Both the position numbers and the translations under genes were made by a program. Shown one piece after another: positions 1 through 6,124 of a DNA stretch of 6,976 bases (position 1 is its first letter; every line of letters starts with the position of its first letter). Location: assembly GCA_004556205.1 (NCBI GenBank), contig SFIL01000049.1:1-6976 (forward strand), read 5' to 3'. This DNA comes from Clostridiales bacterium. GTDB lineage: Bacteria > Bacillota > Clostridia > Oscillospirales > Oscillospiraceae. The notes under the pieces are model-generated. The model was not told the DNA's origin, ran no database searches, and saw nothing but the letters and a program-made list of their open reading frames with translations.

Positions 1-163
1 CATGGTCGGCGACCGGTCGCACGACGCCATCGGCGCGAAAATGGCGCAGATCGATTTTATCGGTGTGCTATACGGTTACGGCAGCCGCGAAGAGCTGGAA
101 GCCGAAGGAACCGACGCCATCGCAGACAGCGTTGCAGCGCTGCGAAGCCTCCTGTTTTCATAA
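1..163 (+). CDS. HAD-family hydrolase, phosphoglycolate phosphatase-like (3' end only)
   Basis: This is the C-terminal 53 codons of a gene whose start lies left of the window; base 1 is the last base of a split codon and the stop is TAA at 161-163. The visible protein begins MVGDRSHD, which matches the conserved acidic motif of HAD phosphatases (GDRxxD), where the aspartates help bind Mg2+. It continues IGAKMAQIDFIGVLYGYGS followed by REELE. The 'GVLYGYGS...EL' stretch is typical of the Gph/PGP-like branch of the HAD superfamily, which dephosphorylates phosphoglycolate, nucleotides or small sugar phosphates in the cytoplasm. The nucleophile and cap domains are out of view, so the substrate cannot be given. 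It is convergent with the CobW operon and separated from it by a hairpin terminator, so it is probably functionally unrelated to the rest of the window. Confidence 0.85.
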   Translation, partial: MVGDRSHDAIGAKMAQIDFIGVLYGYGSREELEAEGTDAIADSVAALRSLLFS

Positions 164-172
164 AATAATTCA

Positions 173-224
173 ACACCCCGCCTGTCCGACGGTATCTACC
201 GTTCGGCAGGCGGGGTGTGTTTTT
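173..224 (+). terminator. Rho-independent terminator after the HAD gene, possibly bidirectional
   Basis: The left arm 173-192 and right arm 199-218 pair around a TATCTA loop (193-198). The outer 12 base pairs (ACACCCCGCCTG with CAGGCGGGGTGT) are perfect; the upper part pairs with small bulges. GTTTTT follows at 219-224, giving a good U-tract for plus-strand transcripts. Read on the minus strand, the hairpin lies just after the CobW stop (241) and is followed by a looser T-rich run, so it may also end the minus-strand operon, less efficiently. Confidence 0.9.
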
Positions 225-240
225 ATCGGAGTCCGCTTTT

Positions 241-1161
241 TTATTCTATGGTCACTTCCGCGTTTGGGAACCAGCTGATGGCTTCCTTGATTGCGCGCTG
301 TGCCGGAAGCCCGTTGCCGAAGAGGACGACAAGCGTATTCTCCTCCCCGGCCGGAGCATTTTCAAATTCCCTGAGCTCGACCATGGGGCCGACGCAGTCA
401 ACCAGAAATCGTCCCTCCGGCATGCTTACAAAGCCCTTGATCCGATACGTTTCCTCGGCAAACATCCGAAGAAAGGCCGTCAGATCCTTTTTGCTGAAGC
501 CTGAAACGTGCAGCAGGAGCTTGCGGAGCGTGATATCTCTCGTGTGGACCTGTCCGTCTGCAGGATCCTCGGCGGGCTGCTCTTCCATCGCCGTCAGCCA
601 TTCCGGTCGGATCCGGCCAAACGTTGTCTCAAAGGTCGGGCGATTCGGCTTCTGCGCGCGGACGATGGTATTGATCTCATCCAGCTGCTCGCGGGAGGCA
701 ATGTCGCACTTGTTGATGATGATCATATCGCTGATGGCAAGCTGCATACGGCAGACGCGGGCGGTCTTATAAACGGTCATAAACCGTGCGCCGTCCACAA
801 GGCAGATCGCTCCCGCGTATTCCAAATCGGGGAATTTATCCCGCTGCCGGAGGATCGTACCGACGGCGGTCGGGTCGGACAGACCGGAGGCTTCCACAAA
901 GATCACGTCAAAATTCTCCTGCTGCAGACGGAGAAGCGCGTCCTCAAACTGTTCGATCTTACAGGCGCAGAAAATGGAGCCGTTGTTGATCTCTTCCATC
1001 TTGATATCGAGATCCTCCAGCAGCGTTCCGTCTACGCCCTGCTTGCCGAACTCGTTGACGACGATGGCTGTGCGCCGGTCCGGAAACAGACGTACAAACT
1101 GGTGCAGGAACGTCGTCTTCCCCGCCCCGAGAAATCCGGTGATAAGATACAGCTTTGTCAT
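241..1161 (-). CDS. CobW/COG0523-family GTPase (P47K-like), putative metal or cofactor chaperone
   Basis: The product is a 306-residue cytoplasmic G3E P-loop GTPase. Visible motifs are Walker A GFLGAGKT (9-16), NEFGKQGVD (36-44), the Walker B/switch region VEASGLSDP (89-97), the base-recognition motif NKCD (150-153), and a C-terminal CobW_C-like domain from about residue 205. Family members use GTP to load metals such as Co, Zn or Fe onto client proteins. The family's usual metal-binding CxCC reads C65-A-C67-K68 here, so one cysteine is missing. The start at 1161 is chosen because AAAAGGGG lies 9 bases upstream. An in-frame ATG at 1206 would extend into the permease gene and lacks such a site. 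It is the last gene of the operon, 16 bases after the permease stop. Its neighbourhood with a UROD-fold methyltransferase suggests service to a corrinoid or metal-dependent methyl-transfer system; this is inference. Confidence 0.9.
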   Translation of the reverse strand: MTKLYLITGFLGAGKTTFLHQFVRLFPDRRTAIVVNEFGKQGVDGTLLEDLDIKMEEINNGSIFCACKIEQFEDALLRLQQENFDVIFVEASGLSDPTAVGTILRQRDKFPDLEYAGAICLVDGARFMTVYKTARVCRMQLAISDMIIINKCDIASREQLDEINTIVRAQKPNRPTFETTFGRIRPEWLTAMEEQPAEDPADGQVHTRDITLRKLLLHVSGFSKKDLTAFLRMFAEETYRIKGFVSMPEGRFLVDCVGPMVELREFENAPAGEENTLVVLFGNGLPAQRAIKEAISWFPNAEVTIE

Positions 1162-1170
1162 GATAACAGT

Positions 1171-1178
1171 CCCCTTTT
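1171..1178 (-). promoter_or_regulatory. Ribosome binding site deciding the CobW start
   Basis: AAAAGGGG on the minus strand ends 9 bases before the ATG at 1161. It touches the last base of the permease stop codon, so translation of the two genes is closely linked. This favours the 306-residue product over the 321-residue reading from 1206. Confidence 0.75.
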
Positions 1179-2095
1179 CAGTGCCACCGCACAAGACGTG
1201 TTTCAAGCGCCGTTACCGCGCGGTTGAGCAGCGTGATGACCAGCGCCACGAGCAGGATGCCCGCAAGAACGTTGGTATAGTTTGCGTAATCGGCAAAGTT
1301 ACGGATGAAATAGCCGAGACCGCTGTGCGCACCCATCATTTCAGCGAGCGTCAGCAGCATAAAGGCCGAGGAAAGCGAACCGCGCAGGCCGGTGAGTATA
1401 CTGGGCATGACCCACGGCAAGAGCACCTCCCATAACAGCTCTCGCTGTTTCAGCCCCAATACTCTGGCGCTGTCGAGAATGCGCTGATCCAGCGCGCCGA
1501 CGCGCGCTACCATCTGCAGAAACGTCGGCCAGAAAATGCCGATGATCAAAACCATGGCGGAAGCCGAGCGGAACGACGGCATGATCGCGATAAGATACGG
1601 CGCATAGATGATGGCCGGTATTGGCGACAGCACGCGTGCGATCGGCACGACGGTTTCGCACAGACGAGAGTTCCAACCGGCGATCAGCCCGAGAGCCACG
1701 CCGAGCGGCAGCGACACGCCGAAGCCGATAAGAAGCAGCGAGAGCGAGGAGAATACGCCAAGGATCATTCGCTTGCGCATGGTATAGAAGACCGAGAAAA
1801 CGGCTTCCGGCGTCGGCACGAGGATGATATGTCCGCGGCCAAGGCGCGTTGTATACACCTGCCAGAACAGCAGAACAAAAAAGACGATCGCGCCGATATC
1901 TCCGGCGGTACGAGCTTTTTTCCGACGAATCAGCTGATAAATCACAGCAAGCTCGATGAGAACGCACGCCACGGTCATACACACGGGGCTTGCCTTGACC
2001 TTGGCGTTTCCCGGCAGATACATGGAGAGCATCAGCGCGGCGAACAGAATGTGAACGGCGAGAATCGGGCGGCTTTTTGTTTCGCGCTTCGTCAT
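1178..2095 (-). CDS. ABC transporter permease, SsuC/TauC/ThiX-like (binding-protein-dependent type)
   Basis: The product is a 305-residue integral membrane protein of the BPD_transp_1 family. The core permease domain covers roughly residues 110-300. The cytoplasmic EAA-type loop that docks onto the ATPase is visible at 209-238 (SARVLGLKQ, then LLPWVMPSILTGLR), followed by AEMMGAHSGLGYFI (251-264), typical of sulfonate, nitrate, thiamine-precursor and taurine permeases. It appears longer than a typical SsuC-type permease: hydrophobic segments at about 10-27 and 39-55 precede the segment at about 67-81, and R57-K60 (RRKK) lies between them. The start at 2095 has GGAGGTGA just upstream, and its ATGA overlaps the ATPase stop by 4 bases, a classic coupling arrangement. 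The substrate is not readable from the sequence; the neighbouring binding protein and methyltransferase suggest a small organic compound. Confidence 0.92.
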   Translation of the reverse strand: MTKRETKSRPILAVHILFAALMLSMYLPGNAKVKASPVCMTVACVLIELAVIYQLIRRKKARTAGDIGAIVFFVLLFWQVYTTRLGRGHIILVPTPEAVFSVFYTMRKRMILGVFSSLSLLLIGFGVSLPLGVALGLIAGWNSRLCETVVPIARVLSPIPAIIYAPYLIAIMPSFRSASAMVLIIGIFWPTFLQMVARVGALDQRILDSARVLGLKQRELLWEVLLPWVMPSILTGLRGSLSSAFMLLTLAEMMGAHSGLGYFIRNFADYANYTNVLAGILLVALVITLLNRAVTALETRLVRWH

Positions 2096-2868
2096 GGGTT
2101 CACCTCCGCCGCCTCGCCCCACTTATAGAAGAGCGAGATCATATCCCGCCGCAGCGCGCAGCACTCGCTGGAAATAAGCAGCGTTTCCCGCTGGCGCGGG
2201 CGTGAAAACGGGATCTTGTGCCGGAAGACGATTCGTCCCGGCTCCATAAATGCTACGCGGTCGCCAAGCAGGATCGCCTCGTCCATATCATGTGTCACGA
2301 ACAGGACCGTTTTTCTGTCCTCTTCCCAGAGCTTGAGCAAAAGCTCCTGGAGAGCGAAGCGGTTTTTGGGGTCCAGCGCAGAAAACGGCTCGTCCAACAG
2401 CAGCGTAGGACAGCCCATACCGAGCACTCTTGCAATAGCAACGCGCTGCTGCATGCCGCCGGAAAGCTGGTTTGGCAGCATGCTCATGGAATCGGCAAGC
2501 CCAACACGGCACAGCGCCTCCTCGGCGCGGGAGCGCGCTTCGGCCCCGGAGAGCGAATGGTCGCTTTTTCGGATGGCAAAGGATACATTATCCCGCGCCG
2601 TCATCCACGGAAACAGGGCGGGGCTCTGGAAGACGACGCCGCGGTCGCTACCGGGGCCGGTTATCGGAACGCCGCCGCAGAAAAGGCTGCCGCTCTCCGG
2701 CCGTTCCAATCCGGCGAGCAGCCGAAGGAGCGTGGACTTTCCGCAGCCCGAGGGCCCGATGAGCGAAAGGAATTCTCCCTCGCCGACAGAGAGATCCACG
2801 CCCCGGAGCGTCTCGGAAGACGTCCCGGGGTAAGTGAAAACCAGATCTTTGACTTCAATGCCGCCCAT
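2092..2868 (-). CDS. ABC transporter ATP-binding protein, SsuB/TauB-like
   Basis: This is a 258-residue nucleotide-binding subunit with every canonical element: Walker A GPSGCGKST (38-46), Q-loop Q81 in VVFQSPALFPW, signature LSGGMQQR (135-142), Walker B TLLLDE (155-160), D-loop SALD (163-166) and H-loop H193 in VTHD. Two such subunits would power the adjacent permease from the cytoplasmic face of the membrane. Order and sequence style match nitrate/sulfonate/taurine-type importers. The start ATG at 2868 lies one base after the stop of the binding-protein gene (TGA-T-ATG). The only upstream purine-rich site, GAGGA at 2883-2887, is 14 bases away, so translation probably depends on ribosomes finishing the preceding gene. 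The 3' end overlaps the permease start by 4 bases. Confidence 0.95.
   Translation of the reverse strand: MGGIEVKDLVFTYPGTSSETLRGVDLSVGEGEFLSLIGPSGCGKSTLLRLLAGLERPESGSLFCGGVPITGPGSDRGVVFQSPALFPWMTARDNVSFAIRKSDHSLSGAEARSRAEEALCRVGLADSMSMLPNQLSGGMQQRVAIARVLGMGCPTLLLDEPFSALDPKNRFALQELLLKLWEEDRKTVLFVTHDMDEAILLGDRVAFMEPGRIVFRHKIPFSRPRQRETLLISSECCALRRDMISLFYKWGEAAEVNP
2100..2107 (-). promoter_or_regulatory. Ribosome binding site deciding the permease start
   Basis: GGAGGTGA on the minus strand, inside the last codons of the ATPase gene, lies at ideal distance from the ATG at 2095. It rules against an in-frame start at 2122, which would add a Gly-rich leader and has no comparable site. Confidence 0.8.
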
Positions 2869-2869
2869 A

Positions 2870-3994
2870 TCAGAGGTTATTTTCCTCGTAGGCCTCCATC
2901 ATGGCCGTCCACCCGTCGAAATCGGGATAACGTTCCATAACGGTAGTCAAAGCATCGTAATAAATGCCGGAATCTACATGGTCGGTCATGTCGTACTCGG
3001 AATCGGCGGCAATATCGCCGTTTGCCTGCATGATCTCATAGAACTCCTGCACGCGGTTGGCGGAGGGGTCCATGGAGATCTTCATAACGCCGTCGTAAAT
3101 GCAGTTGTAAACATACTGCTCATCAAGACCGGAGAACTCGACCAGTTTGGCAATGGTCGTCTCCTTGTCGGTCAGCATGAGCATCATGGCGCGCAGATTG
3201 GCGATCTCAAAGCGGACGTAGGCGTCACGATTCGTTTCCACATTGCTCTTGAGCGCAGTCTGGCGGCAGCAGACAGCGTTCGGCGCATATTCACCGACGA
3301 GGAACGACACTTCAAGGCCCTGCGTCTTGGCGTTCTGGCCGAAGCCGCTGTTCACGAAGCCAACGTCCGCCTCGCCCTTGAGCACAGCTTCAACAACAGA
3401 CTGGAAGCCGTCAAGCTCCACAAACTTCACAGTCGTCATATCAACACCGGCCTGCGCGATCTTCTGCATCATGATCATATGGCCGGTTTCCGGACGGACG
3501 CAGGCGACGGTCTTGCCGGCAAACCAGGTCAAATCGCCGTCGGTGTAGGTCGCGGCATTTTCCGGCGTCATAACGCACTCGCTGCCCTCGGCGATCGTGC
3601 CGCCGATGACGGTGAGATCGGCGCTCTGCGCAACGAAGGTGCAGGTGGGGATCACGCCGAACGGAAGAATGTCGAGACTGCCGCCCAGAATGGCGGTGAT
3701 GCCGTCGTTCAGGTTGTTGATCGGCTCGAACGTGACATCAAGACCTTCCTCGGCATAGTAGCCCATTTCGTTGGCAAGAACGACCATGGCCGCCTTAATG
3801 CTGGTGCCCATCTGCGCAACGCGCAGAGAATAATCAACATTGGAATTATCCGGTTCCGCAGACGATTCCACCTCAGCAGGAGCTTCCGCAGGAACTTCGG
3901 TTGCCGCGGGTTCAGCGGGCTGCGCAGTCTGTCCGCAGGCAGCGAGAGACAGGAGCAAAATGGCAGCGAGCACCAGTGCAATGGTTTTTTTCAT
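2870..3994 (-). CDS. ABC transporter substrate-binding lipoprotein, NMT1/THI5- or SsuA/TauA-like
   Basis: The product is 374 residues. A lipoprotein signal peptide (MKKT, then a hydrophobic run) ends in the lipobox LAAC with the lipidated cysteine at 20. A Pro/Ala/Glu-rich tether follows (about 21-50), then a type-2 periplasmic-binding fold starting at YSLRVAQMGTSIKAAM (55-70). AILGGSLDILPFG (101-113) and the 'GEADVGFVNSG' stretch (207-217) are typical of NMT1/THI5-like and sulfonate/nitrate binders. It should sit on the outer face of the membrane and deliver its ligand to the adjacent permease. The mature part has cysteines at 118, 140, 165, 242, 243 and 298, many for an exported protein. 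The ATG at 3994 follows GGAGGA by 7 bases. The ligand is unknown. The family handles taurine, sulfonates, nitrate, thiamine precursors and other small organics; a methylated or methyl-accepting compound is the context-based guess. Confidence 0.9.
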   Translation of the reverse strand: MKKTIALVLAAILLLSLAACGQTAQPAEPAATEVPAEAPAEVESSAEPDNSNVDYSLRVAQMGTSIKAAMVVLANEMGYYAEEGLDVTFEPINNLNDGITAILGGSLDILPFGVIPTCTFVAQSADLTVIGGTIAEGSECVMTPENAATYTDGDLTWFAGKTVACVRPETGHMIMMQKIAQAGVDMTTVKFVELDGFQSVVEAVLKGEADVGFVNSGFGQNAKTQGLEVSFLVGEYAPNAVCCRQTALKSNVETNRDAYVRFEIANLRAMMLMLTDKETTIAKLVEFSGLDEQYVYNCIYDGVMKISMDPSANRVQEFYEIMQANGDIAADSEYDMTDHVDSGIYYDALTTVMERYPDFDGWTAMMEAYEENNL

Positions 3995-4001
3995 GGTTTT
4001 A

Positions 4002-4007
4002 TCCTCC
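4002..4007 (-). promoter_or_regulatory. Ribosome binding site of the substrate-binding protein
   Basis: GGAGGA on the minus strand, 7 bases before the ATG at 3994, lies in the 18-base gap after the DUF5714 stop. It is the strongest site in the operon body, as expected for a binding protein needed in excess over the membrane subunits. Confidence 0.75.
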
Positions 4008-4012
4008 GTTAA

Positions 4013-4612
4013 TTATTCCGCTTTTTTCTTTTTGGGGAAGAACGGGCAGGCGGTTCCCCGGCATTCCCGGCTTTGGCTGAAATGATGGCAGGTGTGCTCC
4101 GGTATCTCGCCGAGATCGAGACCGAGAAACTCCCTTGCTGCGGGAAGCGCCGCCGAGAGTGTAAGATACGTCACTCTCTTACAGCAGCGGGGGCCTTCCA
4201 CCGAAGCGATCGCAGAGAGGCAGCGGGCGGTCATCTCATTCCCTGCCGCCCAGCCGGTTTTGGAGAGCGGCGTTGATCCCTGCCAAACGCAGGCAAAAAT
4301 TCCCGCGCCCACAGCGGCACCGCAGCAGCCGAACTGTCCGCAGCAGCCTCCCGGCACCGTTCCGGCGCGCTCCCGCGCCGTTTTGAGCCGTTTTTGCAGC
4401 ATTTCCTCCGTTTCGCCGCTTATTTTGCTGGCGGCCGTGAGCAATACGGCAGGGATCAGATAATGGTGATACGGGCAATGCATGGGGAGCTTCGGATCGT
4501 CCATAATATTTTCGCAAAGCGAAAATACGCTGACCGGCTCTTCCGCTTTAAAGGCAGAAATGCACGCCTTATCGATGATGTCCATATGCGCCGGATCAGG
4601 AAGCATCGGCAT
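4013..4612 (-). CDS. Cysteine-rich DUF5714-like protein
   Basis: The product is 199 residues, with no signal peptide or membrane segment. I recognise a DUF5714-type pattern: a CPYHHYLIPAVLLTA block (46-60), GGCCGQFGCCGAAVGAGIF (88-106), STPLSKTGWAAGNEMTA (113-129) and GPRCCKR (140-146). It contains 14 cysteines (17, 33, 46, 90, 91, 96, 97, 109, 131, 143, 144, 175, 184, 189) plus H49, H50, H176 and H177. The tail C-x8-C-x4-CP resembles a metal or iron-sulfur site. The function is not established; I know the family from strict anaerobes, often near methyltransferases or radical enzymes. It is the first gene of the transporter operon. GAGGTGA just upstream selects the ATG at 4612. An in-frame GTG at 4621 lies inside that ribosome site and is unlikely. 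A protective, redox or metal-transfer role is only inference. Confidence 0.82.
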   Translation of the reverse strand: MPMLPDPAHMDIIDKACISAFKAEEPVSVFSLCENIMDDPKLPMHCPYHHYLIPAVLLTAASKISGETEEMLQKRLKTARERAGTVPGGCCGQFGCCGAAVGAGIFACVWQGSTPLSKTGWAAGNEMTARCLSAIASVEGPRCCKRVTYLTLSAALPAAREFLGLDLGEIPEHTCHHFSQSRECRGTACPFFPKKKKAE

Positions 4613-4617
4613 GTTTA

Positions 4618-4624
4618 TCACCTC
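4618..4624 (-). promoter_or_regulatory. Ribosome binding site deciding the DUF5714 start
   Basis: GAGGTGA on the minus strand lies 5 bases from the ATG at 4612. The competing GTG at 4621-4619 is part of this site itself, so it cannot easily serve as the start. Confidence 0.75.
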
Positions 4625-4629
4625 GAAAT

Positions 4630-4667
4630 TCGTTCATATTGGTCTCGTCTTATATTGGACGTGGTCT
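4630..4667 (-). promoter_or_regulatory. Probable promoter region of the transporter operon with a direct repeat
   Basis: A -10-like TATAAG (minus strand, 4654-4649) lies about 37 bases before the DUF5714 ATG. No convincing -35 is present at 16-18 bases; TTTACA occurs 21 bases away, next to the terminator T-run. Two copies of a CCAATAT-containing motif sit 16 bases apart on the minus strand (4658-4645 and 4642-4630, each followed by an ACGA-like sequence). The first covers the -10. A weak -10/-35 with a repeat over it suggests a regulated promoter, perhaps activator-dependent. Confidence 0.4.
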
Positions 4668-4678
4668 ACTAAATATGT

Positions 4679-4747
4679 AAAAAAAACAAGCACAGACCGC
4701 GGGGTGGCCGTCCGGAGCGAAAACGCTCCGGACGGCCGCGCTTGTTT
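4679..4747 (-). terminator. Strong Rho-independent terminator after the methyltransferase gene
   Basis: The core is a perfect 14-base-pair stem (4724-4737 with 4706-4719) around a 4-base loop. An outer 8-base-pair stem (4740-4747 with 4684-4691) begins within the methyltransferase stop codon. Read on the minus strand it ends in eight consecutive T (4686-4679). The left side of the outer stem carries 14 unpaired bases against two on the right, so the structure is asymmetric. It should separate the methyltransferase transcript from the downstream transporter operon. Confidence 0.92.
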
Positions 4748-6116
4748 ACATGACTTCGCGGATCGCAGCCTCCAGTTCGTCCTTGGAGGGGATAATGGAA
4801 CGGAACTTCATCTTGCCGTTGATGTAAACGGACGGCAGATTGGGAACGCCCATCCTTTTCATACGGGCAATGTCTTCCTTGACGGTATACTTATAAACGT
4901 TATAGTCGATGGCATCGCCGAAAGTCCGCTTCGCCTCATCCGTGGCCGCGACCATGTAGGTGCAGGCGGCACAGGTGGCGGGGTCAAGCGTAAAGGCTTC
5001 CACCAGGGGCTTGGTGAGATGCTCATAGTCGGGCAGCTCAACTTCGATGTCGTTATCGTCTTCCGCAACATAGTCCTTGACCATTTCGCGGACCTCGTCC
5101 GTTTGCAGCACTGCCTGCATGCAGCCGATCGTGTTTTCAAACGGTACGCCGTACGGCATATCGCAGCCGGTGGCAACGATGAGACCGTTCTTGTTCTCAA
5201 TGCTGTCGATCAGGTCAACGCAGTACTTCATGTTGTCCATCTGCGTGCCATGAAGCATGACGGTCGTAAGCGGGATGTTGCCGCCGAAAGCTACGCTGTA
5301 CTTGTCGCAGATCTCTTTTGCGGGCTTGAAGTTGACGTTTTCGTCGACCGAAATGGAGTCGCAGCCGGTCTTGCACATGACTTCGATGTTTCTCGTGGCA
5401 TCGCCGCACACGAAGAACGAGGAGTAAGCGCCCTTTTCACGAATGTGGTCGAAGAGCTTCGTGAACGGCTCGGAGCAGAACTCTTCAAAGTGCTCGGTGG
5501 AGATCTGAGAAATCAGCGGGTCAACAACAGCGATAACGTCCATACCGGCGTCGATGAAGTATTCCGCCATCTTGCACGCGGCCTTGTAGCAGTAGTCGAG
5601 CAGGTCATGGACAAACTGGTCGTCCAGAAGCATGTCGAGGAAAATGTCGGTGCCGCGCAGATGCGATGCCAGCGTGAACGGACCGGTGATCAGGCCGTAC
5701 AGAGCGGTGGTATCGCCGATTTCTTTCTTGACACGGCGCATGGCTTCGCACACGAGCGGGATGCGTCCGTCGTTCGGGCCGGGGAGCGTGCATTCGCAGG
5801 GGACAACGGGAGTATCTCCCATTTCGGTAGCCAGAGGATGGGATGCAACGCTGGGAGGGCCGTCATCCGCCCACATCAGGTCGCAGCCAAGGACTTCCGC
5901 TTCGATCTGAAGATCGAAAATGCAGCACTCGCCGTCCGGCTTGAACATGCGGTTGACCTCGAGAAGGCATTCCGTCAGCTTATCGGCGCTCTGGAACATC
6001 TCCGTCGCGGTATAGCCTTTCAGACGGGAGGCATAAGCGCCGGCAAACGGGATCCATGCGGGGCGCGGCGTCGGCTTACACTTGAGCGTTGCCAGCAGTA
6101 ATTCTTTGGGAGTCAT
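4746..6116 (-). CDS. UROD-fold (MtaA/CmuA-like) methyltransferase fused to a thioredoxin-like domain
   Basis: The product is 456 residues. Residues 1-348 have the uroporphyrinogen-decarboxylase/MtaA-CmuA fold: IEAEVLGCDLMWADDGPPSV (71-90), GLITGPFTLASHLRG (141-155), VVDPLISQIS (197-206), FFVCGDATRN (234-243), SISVDENV (254-261), FGGN (277-280) and VATGCDMPYGVPFEN (314-328). This family moves methyl groups between corrinoid proteins and thiols using Zn bound by His-x-Cys and a later Cys. Here C237 and C318 are present, but the His position is F235. An acidic linker (about 351-367) leads to a thioredoxin-like domain with CAAC (382-385) and a cis-Pro-type NLPSVYING (426-434), beyond the usual family length of about 340. 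AAAGGAG 8 bases upstream selects ATG 6116; 6206 would add 30 unlikely residues. It is first in its transcript and divergent from PadR. The substrate is unknown; true heme-pathway HemE activity is unlikely. Confidence 0.88.
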   Translation of the reverse strand: MTPKELLLATLKCKPTPRPAWIPFAGAYASRLKGYTATEMFQSADKLTECLLEVNRMFKPDGECCIFDLQIEAEVLGCDLMWADDGPPSVASHPLATEMGDTPVVPCECTLPGPNDGRIPLVCEAMRRVKKEIGDTTALYGLITGPFTLASHLRGTDIFLDMLLDDQFVHDLLDYCYKAACKMAEYFIDAGMDVIAVVDPLISQISTEHFEEFCSEPFTKLFDHIREKGAYSSFFVCGDATRNIEVMCKTGCDSISVDENVNFKPAKEICDKYSVAFGGNIPLTTVMLHGTQMDNMKYCVDLIDSIENKNGLIVATGCDMPYGVPFENTIGCMQAVLQTDEVREMVKDYVAEDDNDIEVELPDYEHLTKPLVEAFTLDPATCAACTYMVAATDEAKRTFGDAIDYNVYKYTVKEDIARMKRMGVPNLPSVYINGKMKFRSIIPSKDELEAAIREVM

Positions 6117-6124
6117 GATCTGTT

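Noticed and set aside
508..1227. 239-codon plus-strand frame opposite the CobW gene
   Set aside because: It is antisense to all GTPase motifs and has no independent support.
1178..3994. Assigning the transporter to taurine or alkanesulfonate uptake
   Set aside because: The three subunits resemble SsuABC/TauABC broadly, but no sulfonate-cleaving enzyme is present. The fold family covers many ligands, so a substrate name would be unsupported.
2834..4012. 392-codon open frame on the plus strand opposite the binding-protein gene
   Set aside because: It is antisense to a lipoprotein with a perfect signal peptide and family motifs. Its composition is typical of a shadow frame (runs rich in His, Gly, Arg and Ala).
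4482..6101. 539-codon open frame on the plus strand opposite the methyltransferase
   Set aside because: It is antisense to a clear family match, has no recognisable domain and no good ribosome site, and it crosses the strong minus-strand terminator. It stays open because the real gene rarely uses codons whose complement is a stop.
4746..6116. Heme-pathway uroporphyrinogen decarboxylase (HemE)
   Set aside because: The fold is shared, but the N-terminal RQAGR-type HemE motif is absent, no heme genes are nearby, a thioredoxin-like domain is attached, and the neighbours fit methyl transfer.
4746..6116. Pyrrolysine-containing methyltransferase with an in-frame TAG
   Set aside because: The reading frame runs from ATG to TAA without any internal TAG, and the protein is of the UROD-fold type, not MttB/MtbB/MtmB.
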